Origin: Bacteroidales bacterium
GTDB lineage: Bacteria > Bacteroidota > Bacteroidia > Bacteroidales > UBA932
DNA: 58,095 bases
Assembly: GCA_024402115.1 (NCBI GenBank)
Contig: JAKSJQ010000009.1
Coordinates: 1-58,095 of the forward strand
Direction: 5' to 3'
The notes under the pieces are model-generated. The model saw only the letters and a program-made list of their open reading frames with translations. It was not told the origin of the DNA and searched no databases. Below, piece by piece: positions 1-8,000 of this stretch (within the stretch, counting starts at the first letter, position 1; each line of letters starts with the position of its first letter). The position numbers and the translations under genes were made by a program.

Positions 1-773
1 AGAACCACCGCGCCCTGATACTTGACGCCGTATGGTATGGTCCTCAGACCCCTGATCTCCCTTGCCATCTCCCTGAGGTCCTCGCTGTCGGAGTTGATGA
101 AGACCTTCTGGCCATGGGCCTTGATGAACTCATAGAGCTCACCCTTGGTCTTCTTCACACCCTCGAAGCTGCCGAAGCCGAGAAGGTGAGCCTTGCCGAC
201 GTTGGTGATAAGACCATAGTCAGGCTGCGCAATCTCGACGAGCTCCTTGATGTCGCCTGGATGGCTTGCGCCCATCTCGATGACTGCGATCTCAGTGTCC
301 TCGTTGATCTTGAGGAGGCTGAGAGGAACTCCGATATTGTTGTTGAGGTTGCCTTCTGTAGCGGTCACGTCATATTTGCATGCGAGCACGCACTTGATGA
401 GCTCCTTAGTGGTGGTCTTGCCGTTGGTTCCGGTGAGAGCGATGACGGTGAGTCTCTCGTTTCCGAGGAAGGTGTTCTCGCGGTGGTAGCGAGCGAGTGC
501 CCAGAGAGTCTTGAGGGTGTCCTTTACGGGAATGAGCTTCTCAGAGAGCCTCTCCACGGCCTCGATCTCCTTCTTGTGAGACTTGTACCAGTCATCAGAT
601 ACGACTGCATAGGCAGCTCCTGACTCGATGGCCTTGAAGGCGTAGTCGCTGCCGTCGAAGTTCTCGCCCTTGAGTCCGATGAAGAGCTGTCCTTCCTCGA
701 TCCTGCGGCTGTCGGTGGTGACGCTTCCGCACGCGAGGAATATCTCGTGAAGTTTCTGTGTTTCTATTGCCAT
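1..773 (-). CDS. murF: UDP-N-acetylmuramoyl-tripeptide--D-alanyl-D-alanine ligase (3' end outside window)
   Basis: Adds D-Ala-D-Ala to UDP-MurNAc-tripeptide with ATP, the last cytoplasmic Mur-ligase step of peptidoglycan synthesis. About 257 residues are visible from ATG 773, and the frame stays open to base 1. The N-terminal part (FDGSDYAFKAIESGAA, DDWYK) matches the UMAG-binding domain. The Mur-ligase P-loop GTNGKTTTKE follows at about residue 115, then TEGNLNNNIGVPLSLL and VIEMGASHPGDI, all characteristic of MurF rather than MurC/D/E. The central ATPase domain is partly present; the C-terminal domain is outside the window. It lies 30 bases downstream of dut on the same strand, so co-transcription is plausible. 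Confidence 0.95.
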   Translation of the reverse strand, partial: MAIETQKLHEIFLACGSVTTDSRRIEEGQLFIGLKGENFDGSDYAFKAIESGAAYAVVSDDWYKSHKKEIEAVERLSEKLIPVKDTLKTLWALARYHRENTFLGNERLTVIALTGTNGKTTTKELIKCVLACKYDVTATEGNLNNNIGVPLSLLKINEDTEIAVIEMGASHPGDIKELVEIAQPDYGLITNVGKAHLLGFGSFEGVKKTKGELYEFIKAHGQKVFINSDSEDLREMAREIRGLRTIPYGVKYQGAVV

Positions 774-803
774 TGTCTTTCTTCTGTTTGAAGTCAAGAA
801 TCC

Positions 804-1238
804 CTATTTCAAGCCAGTGCTGCCGAATCCGCCTTCTCCTCTTTCGGTCTCATCGAGAATCTCTACCTCTTCCCATTCTACGGTCTCGTGGCGTGCCACG
901 ACCATCTGGGCGATTCTTTCGCCAGGGACGATCTCGAATGCTTCGTTCGAGAGGTTCACGAGTATGACCTTGATCTCTCCGCGGTAGTCTGCATCGATGG
1001 TTCCGGGAGTGTTGAGGACGGTGATTCCACGCTTTGCTGCAAGACCGCTGCGAGGACGCACCTGTGCTTCAAAACCCTTTGGAAGCGCTATGTAAAGACC
1101 GGTTGGGACCATGGCTCTCTCGAGTGGACCGAGGGTCACGGATTCAGTGATGTTTGCCTTGAGATCCATACCCGCAGACTGCTCTGTGGCGTAAGCTGGA
1201 GTAGGGAAGGCCGACTTGTTGATGATCTTGACTTTCAT
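804..1238 (-). CDS. dut: dUTP diphosphatase (dUTPase)
   Basis: Hydrolyses dUTP to dUMP and pyrophosphate, keeping uracil out of DNA and supplying thymidylate synthesis. The 144 residues equal the usual trimeric dUTPase length. All five family motifs are visible in order: SAGMDLKA (1), RPRSGLA (2), [14 protein letters not shown] with the catalytic Asp (3), ERIAQMVV (4) and the glycine-rich [10 protein letters not shown] (5, C-terminal arm that closes over the nucleotide). The gene sits between murF and an AGCS symporter, all on the minus strand. A TAAATTTG -7 box ends only 4 bases before the ATG, so its own transcript would be essentially leaderless. Confidence 0.97.
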   Translation of the reverse strand: MKVKIINKSAFPTPAYATEQSAGMDLKANITESVTLGPLERAMVPTGLYIALPKGFEAQVRPRSGLAAKRGITVLNTPGTIDADYRGEIKVILVNLSNEAFEIVPGERIAQMVVARHETVEWEEVEILDETERGEGGFGSTGLK

Positions 1239-1242
1239 GCTG

Positions 1243-1250
1243 CAAATTTA
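1243..1250 (-). promoter_or_regulatory. -7 box for dut
   Basis: Minus-strand TAAATTTG matches the Bacteroidota -7 consensus TAnnTTTG and lies 4 bases upstream of the dut ATG (1238). The -33 region (around 1270) is only TTCT, so the match is half a promoter. Confidence 0.5.
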
Positions 1251-1274
1251 ATCAAAAGAGCCATAAAAAAGAAT

Positions 1275-2717
1275 TTAATCCCACGCTTCGAGATCCTTTT
1301 CGATCTGCGGCATCATGCTCCTGTGGAACTGTGGTTCCTTGCCCTCCTTCCTCTGCTTCCTGTAGTCGTCGAGGAGGAAGAAAGCGTGCTTTGCGAGCTG
1401 CACGATGGCGATGAGGTTGCATATGGTGAGCAGTCCCATGCAGATGTCGATCCATACCCACACGTCCTGCAGGCTTCCGAACGCACCGCCGACGATGGTG
1501 GCCGCGATGATGGTCCTGTAGATCCACAGCCATATCCTTGCCTTCCTGCTGTCGCTGCCGGTCACGAACCTCAGGCTGTTCTCTCCATAGAAATAGTTGC
1601 CGATGATGGAAGTGAAGGCGAAGAGGAATACGGCCGCGGTGATGAAGTACACTCCGACCGGACCGATCAGTGAGTTCAGTGCGGCGATGGTGAGCTCGAT
1701 ACCGTCCTTTCCGCAGTCGTACTGTCCGGAGATGATCACGATCATGGCTGTGCATGAGCAGATCACTATCGTATCCACGAATACGCCGAGCGCCTGGATG
1801 AGACCCTGCTTCGCCGGGTGGCTGGTGTCAGCGATGGCCGCAGCGTTCGGTGCTGAACCCTCGCCGGCCTCGTTACTGAAGAGGCCTCTCTTGATTCCCT
1901 GCATGACTGCGAGTCCGACGACTCCGCCGCCCACCTGCTGCATTCCGAACGCGCTTTCGATGATGAGCTTGAGCACTTCCGGAATCTTGGTGATGTTCAG
2001 TGCGATGATCACTATCGCGAGTATGAGGTATGCCACCGCCATGAATGGGACCATGTAGCTGGTGACGAGGCTGATGCGCTTGATTCCGCCGATGATGATG
2101 GTCATGAATCCGATCATCATGATGATGGCGACGGGGAGCTTGGACCACCCGAAGGTGGTGCTGAGCGAGCCGAGGATGACGTTGCTCTGGAGCACGTTGT
2201 TGGCGAATCCGAAGGTCAGGATCATCAGGATGGAGAAGAGCACGCCCATCCATCTCCTGCCGAGTCCAGCTTCCATATAGAAGGCAGGGCCGCCGTAGTA
2301 TGAGTCCTTGCCCTTGCGCTTGTAGAGCTGGGCGAGGGTGGCCTCCACGAATCCGGTCGCAGATCCGAGCAGTGCCATCATCCACATCCAGAACACCGCT
2401 CCCGGACCGCCGACGAAGATGGCGGAAGCGACTCCAGCGAGGTTGCCTGTTCCGACGCGGCTCGCCAGCGACACAGCAAACGCCTGGAAGGTGCCGATGG
2501 TCTTCCCAGCCGAACGCTTGGACGCTGGATCACCGCTTGTCGGTGAGTTGTCCGCGGAGACCTTGTCACGGCCAGCCATGATGCGGCACATCTCTCCGAG
2601 CATCCTGAACTGGAACCCCTTTGTTCTAATAGTGAAATACAGCGCACACCCTATCAGGAGGGTGATGATAACGTACGACCAGAGTATGTCGTTTATAGAG
2701 TCAATGAATTGAAGCAT
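1275..2717 (-). CDS. Alanine/glycine:Na+ symporter (AGCS family)
   Basis: Inner-membrane amino-acid:sodium symporter, 480 residues, the usual AGCS length (about 450-500). Visible marks are the hydrophobic N terminus (SYVIITLLIGCALYFTI), SRVGTGNLAGVASAIFVGGP followed by GAVFWMWMMALLG (the AGCS signature), FVEATLAQLYK and a gate segment LFSNEAGEGSAPNAAA. About 10-11 hydrophobic segments are spread along the chain. Substrate is inferred from the family (alanine, glycine or similar). The stop lies 36 bases before the dut start. No good TAnnTTTG box was found directly upstream of ATG 2717; the divergent intergenic region (2718-2782) is shared with tRNA-Ala. Confidence 0.93.
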   Translation of the reverse strand: MLQFIDSINDILWSYVIITLLIGCALYFTIRTKGFQFRMLGEMCRIMAGRDKVSADNSPTSGDPASKRSAGKTIGTFQAFAVSLASRVGTGNLAGVASAIFVGGPGAVFWMWMMALLGSATGFVEATLAQLYKRKGKDSYYGGPAFYMEAGLGRRWMGVLFSILMILTFGFANNVLQSNVILGSLSTTFGWSKLPVAIIMMIGFMTIIIGGIKRISLVTSYMVPFMAVAYLILAIVIIALNITKIPEVLKLIIESAFGMQQVGGGVVGLAVMQGIKRGLFSNEAGEGSAPNAAAIADTSHPAKQGLIQALGVFVDTIVICSCTAMIVIISGQYDCGKDGIELTIAALNSLIGPVGVYFITAAVFLFAFTSIIGNYFYGENSLRFVTGSDSRKARIWLWIYRTIIAATIVGGAFGSLQDVWVWIDICMGLLTICNLIAIVQLAKHAFFLLDDYRKQRKEGKEPQFHRSMMPQIEKDLEAWD

Positions 2718-2741
2718 ATAGTGCTAAATTGGCAATTTTAT

Positions 2742-2771
2742 TTTGCAATTCCAATTTTTGGCGTATATTTG
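2742..2771 (+). promoter_or_regulatory. Promoter of tRNA-Ala
   Basis: A -33 TTTG (2742-2745), an 18-base spacer and a -7 TATATTTG (2764-2771) give a nearly ideal Bacteroidota promoter. Its start point would be about 2776, a few bases before the tRNA 5' end at 2783. Confidence 0.75.
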
Positions 2772-2782
2772 CATTCGCATTC

Positions 2783-2855
2783 GGGGGATTAGCTCAGTTG
2801 GTAGAGCACCTGCTTTGCAAGCAGGGGGTCAAGAGTTCGAATCTCTTATTCTCCA
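2783..2855 (+). tRNA. tRNA-Ala (anticodon TGC)
   Basis: The 73-base cloverleaf folds fully. Acceptor GGGGGAT pairs with ATTCTCC, and position 3:70 is the G:U pair that marks alanine tRNAs. The D stem is GCTC/GAGC. The anticodon stem CCTGC/GCAGG carries loop TTTGCAA, giving anticodon TGC. The T stem AAGAG/CTCTT has loop TTCGAAT. The discriminator is A. CCA is not encoded: the next bases are CAA. The last eight bases also form the left end of a 27-base inverted repeat that reaches into the downstream terminator. Confidence 0.97.
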
Positions 2856-2906
2856 CAAAAAAATAAAGGTCAGCATTTAGCTGGCCTTTATTTTTTTGCG
2901 GAGAAT
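2848..2906. repeat. 27-base inverted repeat spanning the tRNA-Ala 3' end and its terminator
   Basis: Arms 2848-2874 and 2880-2906 match at 25 of 27 positions around a 5-base centre. The left arm starts with ATTCTCC, the 3' strand of the tRNA acceptor stem. The right arm ends with its exact complement GGAGAAT. Confidence 0.85.
2861..2897 (+). terminator. Intrinsic terminator of tRNA-Ala
   Basis: A 14-bp stem (2861-2874 with 2880-2893, one T-G wobble) and a 5-base loop ATTTA, followed by a T run to 2897. The stem begins 5 bases after the tRNA. Confidence 0.85.
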
Positions 2907-2920
2907 GGTTTTATATAACG

Positions 2921-3010
2921 GCCTGCGCTACGCTCCGGCCGGCAACTCCGTGGCTCGACAACTGTCTCGCACACTCCGTTGCGGCGCTCGTGCGCCCAGC
3001 TAGGTCAGCA
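2921..3010. repeat. 90-base direct repeat, copy A
   Basis: Starts GCCTGCGCTACGCTCCGGCC and ends GCTAGGTCAGCA. It matches copy B (3093-3182) at 86 of 90 bases, with no gaps. It contains inner palindromes such as CCGGCCGG. No coding sense is seen. Confidence 0.9.
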
Positions 3011-3029
3011 TGTCGCTGACCTCTTTTTT
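3003..3029 (+). terminator. Second terminator-like hairpin in the tRNA-Ala downstream repeat
   Basis: GGTCAGC, loop ATGTC, GCTGACC, then TCTTTTTT. It resembles the tRNA terminator (also starting GGTCAGCA). It is followed at 3031-3041 by TTGTGGAGAAT, a perfect 11-base complement of the tRNA 3' end plus flank (2848-2858). Confidence 0.6.
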
Positions 3030-3092
3030 GTTGTGGAGAATGTGTCTTAACCCCAGTCAGCTGACGCTGACAGCCCCTGCCAGGGGCATGCG

Positions 3093-3182
3093 GCCTTCGC
3101 TACGCTCCGGCCGGCAACTCCGTGGCTCGACAACAGTCTCGCGCACTTCGTTGCGGCGCTCGTGCGCCCAGCTAGGTCAGCA
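3093..3182. repeat. 90-base direct repeat, copy B
   Basis: 86 of 90 bases identical to copy A, 172 bases further on. It is followed by a decayed third GGTCAGCA hairpin ending in a T run (3175-3198), so the whole reads as a tandem duplication of hairpin, spacer and 90-mer. Confidence 0.9.
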
Positions 3183-3222
3183 TTTGTCCGGCTTTTTTCG
3201 TTGCCTCCCTTGCACACATATC

Positions 3223-3379
3223 TGCAACCCGAAATTCGGAGCGCTCGCCAACATGCTCCAGAAGTGCTTCCAGGGCAGGTGATGGTGCTTTCATAGACAT
3301 AATTGTCGCGGAGCGCACCATAAACCGCAACTCGTTGCATATATTGACGTTTATCGTGCGCTCCGAATTTCAGGTTGCA
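3223..3379. repeat. 157-base element bounded by 22-base inverted repeats (MITE-like)
   Basis: The ends TGCAACCCGAAATTCGGAG (plus CGC, 3223-3244) and its complement at 3358-3379 match at 21 of 22 positions. Inside, a second inverted repeat of 17 bases (3309-3325 with 3349-3365, one mismatch) shares the CGGAGCGC core. No open frame suggests a transposase, and no clear target-site duplication is seen. Confidence 0.6.
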
Positions 3380-3481
3380 TGAATTACACAATAATCCTCC
3401 TTCGTAACAACTAATATAGCGCAATGCATCATGTCTTTTCCCCAGGAAACCAGAGAAAATGACTTGCTGTGTTGGCTGTGT

Positions 3482-3625
3482 CTGGCACGAACGCCAAAAA
3501 GTGATCATTTCTTGGACGTCGTGTCAGCAAAACCGCATAAAACCTAGAAAATCGTGACACGAACGCCAAAAATCACCGTATTTTTGTATCTCGTGCCAGA
3601 TGACTGTACGGAGGAAGTCTGTCGT
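3482..3625. repeat. 72-base palindromic repeat family, locus 1 (2 units)
   Basis: Units start at 3482 and 3554. Each has a left arm like TGGCACGAACGCCAAAAA and a right arm like TTCTTGGACGTCGTGTCA or TTTTTGTATCTCGTGCCA, giving an imperfect palindrome of about 46 bases followed by a linker of about 26. The same units recur at 23016 and 44990 with identical pitch. Confidence 0.85.
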
Positions 3626-3760
3626 ACTGTAGGGAAGAAGAAAGACAAACAGTGCAGAGGCAGCTAGATGGACTGTATAGAAGAAAGCCGAACAGCAGGA
3701 AAGGAAAAGACTAACTGTCCGGAAGACGCCAGTCGGACTGCACGGAAAAAAGGTAGAATA
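3603..3760. repeat. Degenerate tandem array, about 23-base period
   Basis: Seven units begin with ACTGT or ACAG/ACTGC at 3603, 3626, 3649, 3672, 3692, 3714 and 3737 (spacing 23, 23, 23, 20, 22, 23). The rough consensus is ACTGTACGGAAGAAG followed by a variable tail. The period is not a multiple of three, so it is unlikely to be coding. It runs to within 5 bases of the following ATG (3765). Confidence 0.55.
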
Positions 3761-3764
3761 AGCT

Positions 3765-4445
3765 ATGACAATGGATTGGGCAAGAAAAGTTTGGGAATGT
3801 GCACTGGTTGCGGTGCTGAGTGTGCTGCTGATAGGTTGCGCACAGAATCAGGAGCCAACCACGGTGGTGCTCGAAATCGCGACAGCCGGTATGACCCCAG
3901 ATGAGACCGACAAGATAGGGGAGATTGAGCTGCTTCTCTATGATGACACCCCGCTCCACAAGGCGAACTTCGTGGAGATGGTGGAGAGCGGATGGCTGGA
4001 GGGCAAGATCTTCAACCGCGTCATAGCAGATTTCATGATCCAGTGCGGGTATGAGCAGACGGAGCACACAATCGAGCCGGAGATACATTATCCGAAGTAT
4101 ATCCACCGTCGCGGAATGCTTGCGATGGGTCGTTCGCGCGAGGACCTGCTCAGCAATTCGGAGCAATTCTATATCGTTTGGGGAAAGCCCCTGGACGACG
4201 AATACATAGACCGTGTGCAGGATAGGATCTTCCGTGAAACAGGCGAACACATTGTGTTCCCAGAGGAGATTCGCGAGGTCTATAGGACCATCGGAGGCAC
4301 GCCGCATCTGGACAGCCAGTTCACCATCTTCGGTGAAGTGACCAAGGGCCTCGACGTCGTGGAGGCGATACTGGCTGTGGAGACGGATCCCGAGGACAAG
4401 CCTCTCGTCGATGTCGTGATCACCAGGGCCTATGTCGCAAAGTGA
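3765..4445 (+). CDS. Lipoprotein cyclophilin-type peptidyl-prolyl cis-trans isomerase
   Basis: Predicted to catalyse proline isomerisation in proteins at the cell envelope. It has 226 residues. The signal segment VAVLSVLLIGC ends in a lipobox (LIGC, Cys25), so the mature protein should be lipid-anchored. The cyclophilin fold is recognisable from FVEMVESGWLEGKIFNRVI (the Arg of FNRVI is the catalytic arginine of the family), ADFMIQCG in place of the usual FMIQGG, SNSEQFYIV and DSQFTIFGEVTKGLDVVEAI. An inserted segment of about 35 residues (EYIDRVQDRIFRETGEHIVF) sits between the two core motifs. ATG 3771 is an alternative start. The gene is preceded directly by a 23-base degenerate repeat and is convergent with ridA. 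Confidence 0.88.
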   Translation: MTMDWARKVWECALVAVLSVLLIGCAQNQEPTTVVLEIATAGMTPDETDKIGEIELLLYDDTPLHKANFVEMVESGWLEGKIFNRVIADFMIQCGYEQTEHTIEPEIHYPKYIHRRGMLAMGRSREDLLSNSEQFYIVWGKPLDDEYIDRVQDRIFRETGEHIVFPEEIREVYRTIGGTPHLDSQFTIFGEVTKGLDVVEAILAVETDPEDKPLVDVVITRAYVAK

Positions 4446-4472
4446 TCATAAAGCCTTTCAGGAGAATGATAC

Positions 4473-4504
4473 AAAAAGCCTGGGTCGTGATGACTCAGGC
4501 TTTT
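4473..4504. terminator. Bidirectional terminator between the isomerase gene and ridA
   Basis: AAAAGCCTGGGTC and GACTCAGGCTTTT form a 13-bp stem (one mismatch) with A and T runs on both sides, placed between convergent genes. Confidence 0.8.
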
Positions 4505-4559
4505 ATCGTTCTGACTCAGTTTCTTGTGACGCTGAGTGCGGTTTTCGAAAGGGAATTTT

Positions 4560-4964
4560 TTACTCGCCCTCAGAGCATGAAACGGGAACGTTGTAGAATG
4601 CGATCGCATCGATTTCGGTCTTTGCACCCTTAGGGAGAGCTGCGACCTGGTAGCATACGCGTGCAGGCTTGTCCTCTGGGAAGAACTCTGCATATACGCC
4701 GTTCATGGCAGCGAAGTCGTTGATGTCTGAGAGGAGAACGCTGGTCTTCACCACGTCATTGAATCCGAGACCTGCTGCTGAGAGGATGTTGCCGATGTTG
4801 GTGAGTGCCTGACGAGTCTGCTCCTCGATGGTTGCAGGGATCTCACCGGTAGCTGGATTGACTGGGAGCTGACCTGAAACATAGAGGGTGTCGTTGGCGA
4901 ATATAGCCTGTGAGTAAGGTCCGATTGCTGCCGGAGCCTTAGGAGTTGCGATAATCTTCTTCAT
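4560..4964 (-). CDS. ridA: RidA family 2-iminobutanoate/2-iminopropanoate deaminase
   Basis: Removes reactive enamine/imine intermediates made by PLP enzymes such as threonine dehydratase. It has 134 residues against about 126-130 for the family. The trimeric RidA core is plain: GPYSQA near the N terminus, YVSGQLPVNPATGEI, QALTNIGNILSAAGLGFNDV, and the signature PARVCYQVAALPKGAKTEID with Arg102 and Glu117 in the active site. The C terminus (NVPVSCSEGE) is slightly longer than usual. A minus-strand TAAATTTG box at 4987-4994 lies about 22 bases upstream of ATG 4964. Confidence 0.95.
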   Translation of the reverse strand: MKKIIATPKAPAAIGPYSQAIFANDTLYVSGQLPVNPATGEIPATIEEQTRQALTNIGNILSAAGLGFNDVVKTSVLLSDINDFAAMNGVYAEFFPEDKPARVCYQVAALPKGAKTEIDAIAFYNVPVSCSEGE

Positions 4965-5008
4965 GTCGTTATGTTTTGTTATGGTGCAAATTTACTGATA
5001 TTATGTCG

Positions 5009-5016
5009 TATATTTG
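5009..5016 (+). promoter_or_regulatory. -7 box for the esterase/arabinofuranosidase gene
   Basis: TATATTTG lies 21 bases upstream of ATG 5038. It overlaps an in-frame TTG (5014), which argues against that upstream start. Confidence 0.55.
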
Positions 5017-5037
5017 TACAAACCAATGACCAAATAC

Positions 5038-8000
5038 ATGAAAAAAACGCTATTCGCGGTCATGGCTCTGATTCTTGGCGCCTCCTTTGTCGCCAACGCC
5101 CAGAAGCCAGACCCAAAGTTCCACATCTACCTCTGCTTCGGTCAGTCGAACATGGAGGCAGGTGCAGTTCCTGCAGAGCAGGACAAGGATTTCAATGACC
5201 CGAGATTCCAGTTCGTCGCGGCTGTGGACATGCCGAAGATGGACAGAGAGATGGGCAAATGGTACACGGCTGTCCCTCCGATCTGCCGTCCGAGCAACAA
5301 CATGGGCCCGGTGGATTTCTTCGGTCGCAAGATGATCGAGGTCATGCCTGCGGACTACAGGGTGGGAGTCATCAACGTATCGGTGGCCGGTGCCAAGATC
5401 GAACTCTGGGACAAGGACGCCTACAAGGAGTACATCGACAGTGAGCGCGACTGGATGAAGGACATCGTCGAGATGTACGGCGGCAGCCCATATCAGCGCC
5501 TGCTCGACATGGCGAAGATCGCGCAGAAGGACGGTGTAATCAAGGGCATGCTGCTCCATCAGGGAGAGTCAAACTCGGACGACCCTGAGTGGCCTGCGAA
5601 GGTCAAGAAGATCCATGATGACCTCTGCAAGGACCTCGGACTAAACCCTAAGGACATCCCGCTCCTCGCAGGTGAGCTCAAGTATGAGGAGAGCGACGGT
5701 ATCTGCTGGCGCTTCAACCGCGACATACTTCCACACCTTCCAGAGGTGCTCCCTAATTCTCATGTGATCTCCGCACTCGGTTGCGAGAGCACAGGTGATA
5801 CCTTCCACTTCAGCACCGAAGGCATGCGCCTTCTCGGCTACCGCTATGCTGAGAAGATGCTCCAGCTCCAGGGCTTCACCAAGCCTCAGACCAGGACCGT
5901 CACCCTCAATCCTGCGAAGCTCGGCATCTCGATCAGCCCTACTCTGCCAGGTATCTTCTTCGAGGACATCAACAACTCTCTCGACGGCGGAATCTGTGCA
6001 CAGCTTATCCAGAACAACTCTTTCCAGGCCTATGACGTGCCGGAGGCTCCGGACCCACGCGAGTTCTCGCAGTCCGACACCACCTTCTTCGGATGGACAG
6101 TCGTAGCAAAGGACGGCGCGAAGGGCCAGGCCCACACCGTGGACTACAAGCCTCTCCGCCCGAACATGAAGAGGATGTATACCTACTATCCGGACGACCA
6201 GTATGACGATGAACTCAGATACAGGCAGTTCTGCGTGAGGTTCGATGTCGAAGATCCGGGCGAGGGCTACGGAATCGCCGCAAATGGATATGGCATCTCT
6301 CCATACGTGTTCCGCGACAGGAATGCATTCTATTCGAACAATACCCAGACTCCTTCGATTGCAGTCAAGGAGGGCATTCGCTACGACCTCGGACTTTATC
6401 TCCAGGGAGAGAATTACAAGGGCAATATCAAGGTCTATCTCGAGAACAAGGAGGGTGAGCTCAATTCAAATGTCATCACCATCTCGTCGCTCGACAGCAA
6501 CTGGAAGAAGCACGTTGGCGCTCTCAAGGCACTTCGCAGCGAGGACAGCCGTCTCGCCATCGTCGCTGACTCAAAGGGTACCTTCTATCTCGATTTCGTG
6601 ACCCTCGTTCCTGAAGAGTCGGAACTTTGGCTCGAAGGCGCAGCCGGTCCTTTCCGCAAGGATATGATGCAGACTCTCGCAGACCTCAAGCCTACCTTCA
6701 TGCGCTTCCCTGGCGGTTGTGCATCCGAGGGCTCAACCTACTTCGGCCAGGTGTTCTGGAAGAACAGCATCGGCCCAGTCGAGGAGAGAATCGGTTTCCG
6801 TAACCATTGGGGCTACTGGACCTCTCAGTACGTGGGATTCTACGAGTATCTCCTGATGGCCGAGTCTCTCGGTGCAACTCCTCTTCCTGTGCTCAACAAC
6901 GGTGTTACATGCCAGTTCGCCGGTCACTCATACATCGCTCCGCTCGAGACCGAGAGGGATCGTCAGAATTTCTACAACGTGTTCGTGAAGGATGCCCTCG
7001 ACTTCATCGAGTTCTGCAATGGCAGCGTCACCACCGAGTGGGGTGCAAAGCGTGCGCAGATGGGCCATCCGGCTCCGTTCAACCTCAAGTATCTCGGAAT
7101 CGGCAATGAGAACAGAGGACCAGAGTTCTGGGAGCGCTTCGACATCATGTACAAGGCTGTCAAGGCCCAGTACCCGGACATCGTAATCGTCTCTACCGCC
7201 GGCTCTGCTGCTCAGGGCCCTGAGTTCAACGCTAACTACGCTGAGATTGACGCGAAGTATCCTGACACCATCGTCGATGAGCATTACTACATGAGCGATG
7301 ACTGGTTCTACAAGAACGGCGACCGCTATGCTCCTGGCAAGGTGCGCGGTGCGGAGGGCAATACATACGACAGGTCGAAGCCTACCCGTGTGTTCGTGGG
7401 TGAGTTCGCGAACAACCGTACCAACAACGCCTATGTTTCTACCATGTCTGAGGCTGCATATTGGCTCAGCCTCGAGAGGAATTCGGACATGGTGTCCATG
7501 GCAGCGTATGCGCCTCTCTTCTGCAAGAAGGGCTACAACAAGTGGAACTCGAACATGATCTGGTTCGACAACCGCGGACTCTGGCGCACCAGCAACTACT
7601 ACTATCAGAAGCTCTTCTCAGAGGCCGGCGACCGTGCGTTCGAGATGAGCGAGGTGATGGACGGCAACGTCGCTGACTCTACCATATATACTTCTCCTAC
7701 CATCGACACTGCAACGGGAGAGATCTTCGTGAAGTTCGTGAACTCCGAGGCCGTGGACAAGATGGTTACCATCAACACTGGCAGCAAGACCGCATACAAG
7801 GTTGAGGTGGAGTTTATCTCTTCACACAATACCGAGGTCAAGAACCAGAAGGATCAGAACTACTACTCGAGCCATCCTGACTATCAGATGCCGGCTCGTC
7901 GTCCGGGCATGGGCGGTCCTCGTCCGTCAGGCGACACCCGTCCTGGCATCCCTGGCGGCTTCCGCTTCGTCCGTCCGGTCAACTACCTCGAGGCCGTTGT

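Noticed and set aside
3481..3625. CRISPR array at the 72-base repeat loci
   Set aside because: Regular spacing suggested it, but linkers are similar to one another instead of unique, repeat arms diverge within a locus, and no cas genes are in the window.
3668..3904. Small plus-strand frame upstream of and into the cyclophilin gene
   Set aside because: It reads through the 23-base degenerate repeat and a shifted frame of the isomerase; composition and context do not support a protein.
5014..5037. TTG 5014 as start of the esterase/arabinofuranosidase gene
   Set aside because: It lies inside the TATATTTG -7 box, and the signal peptide begins at ATG 5038.
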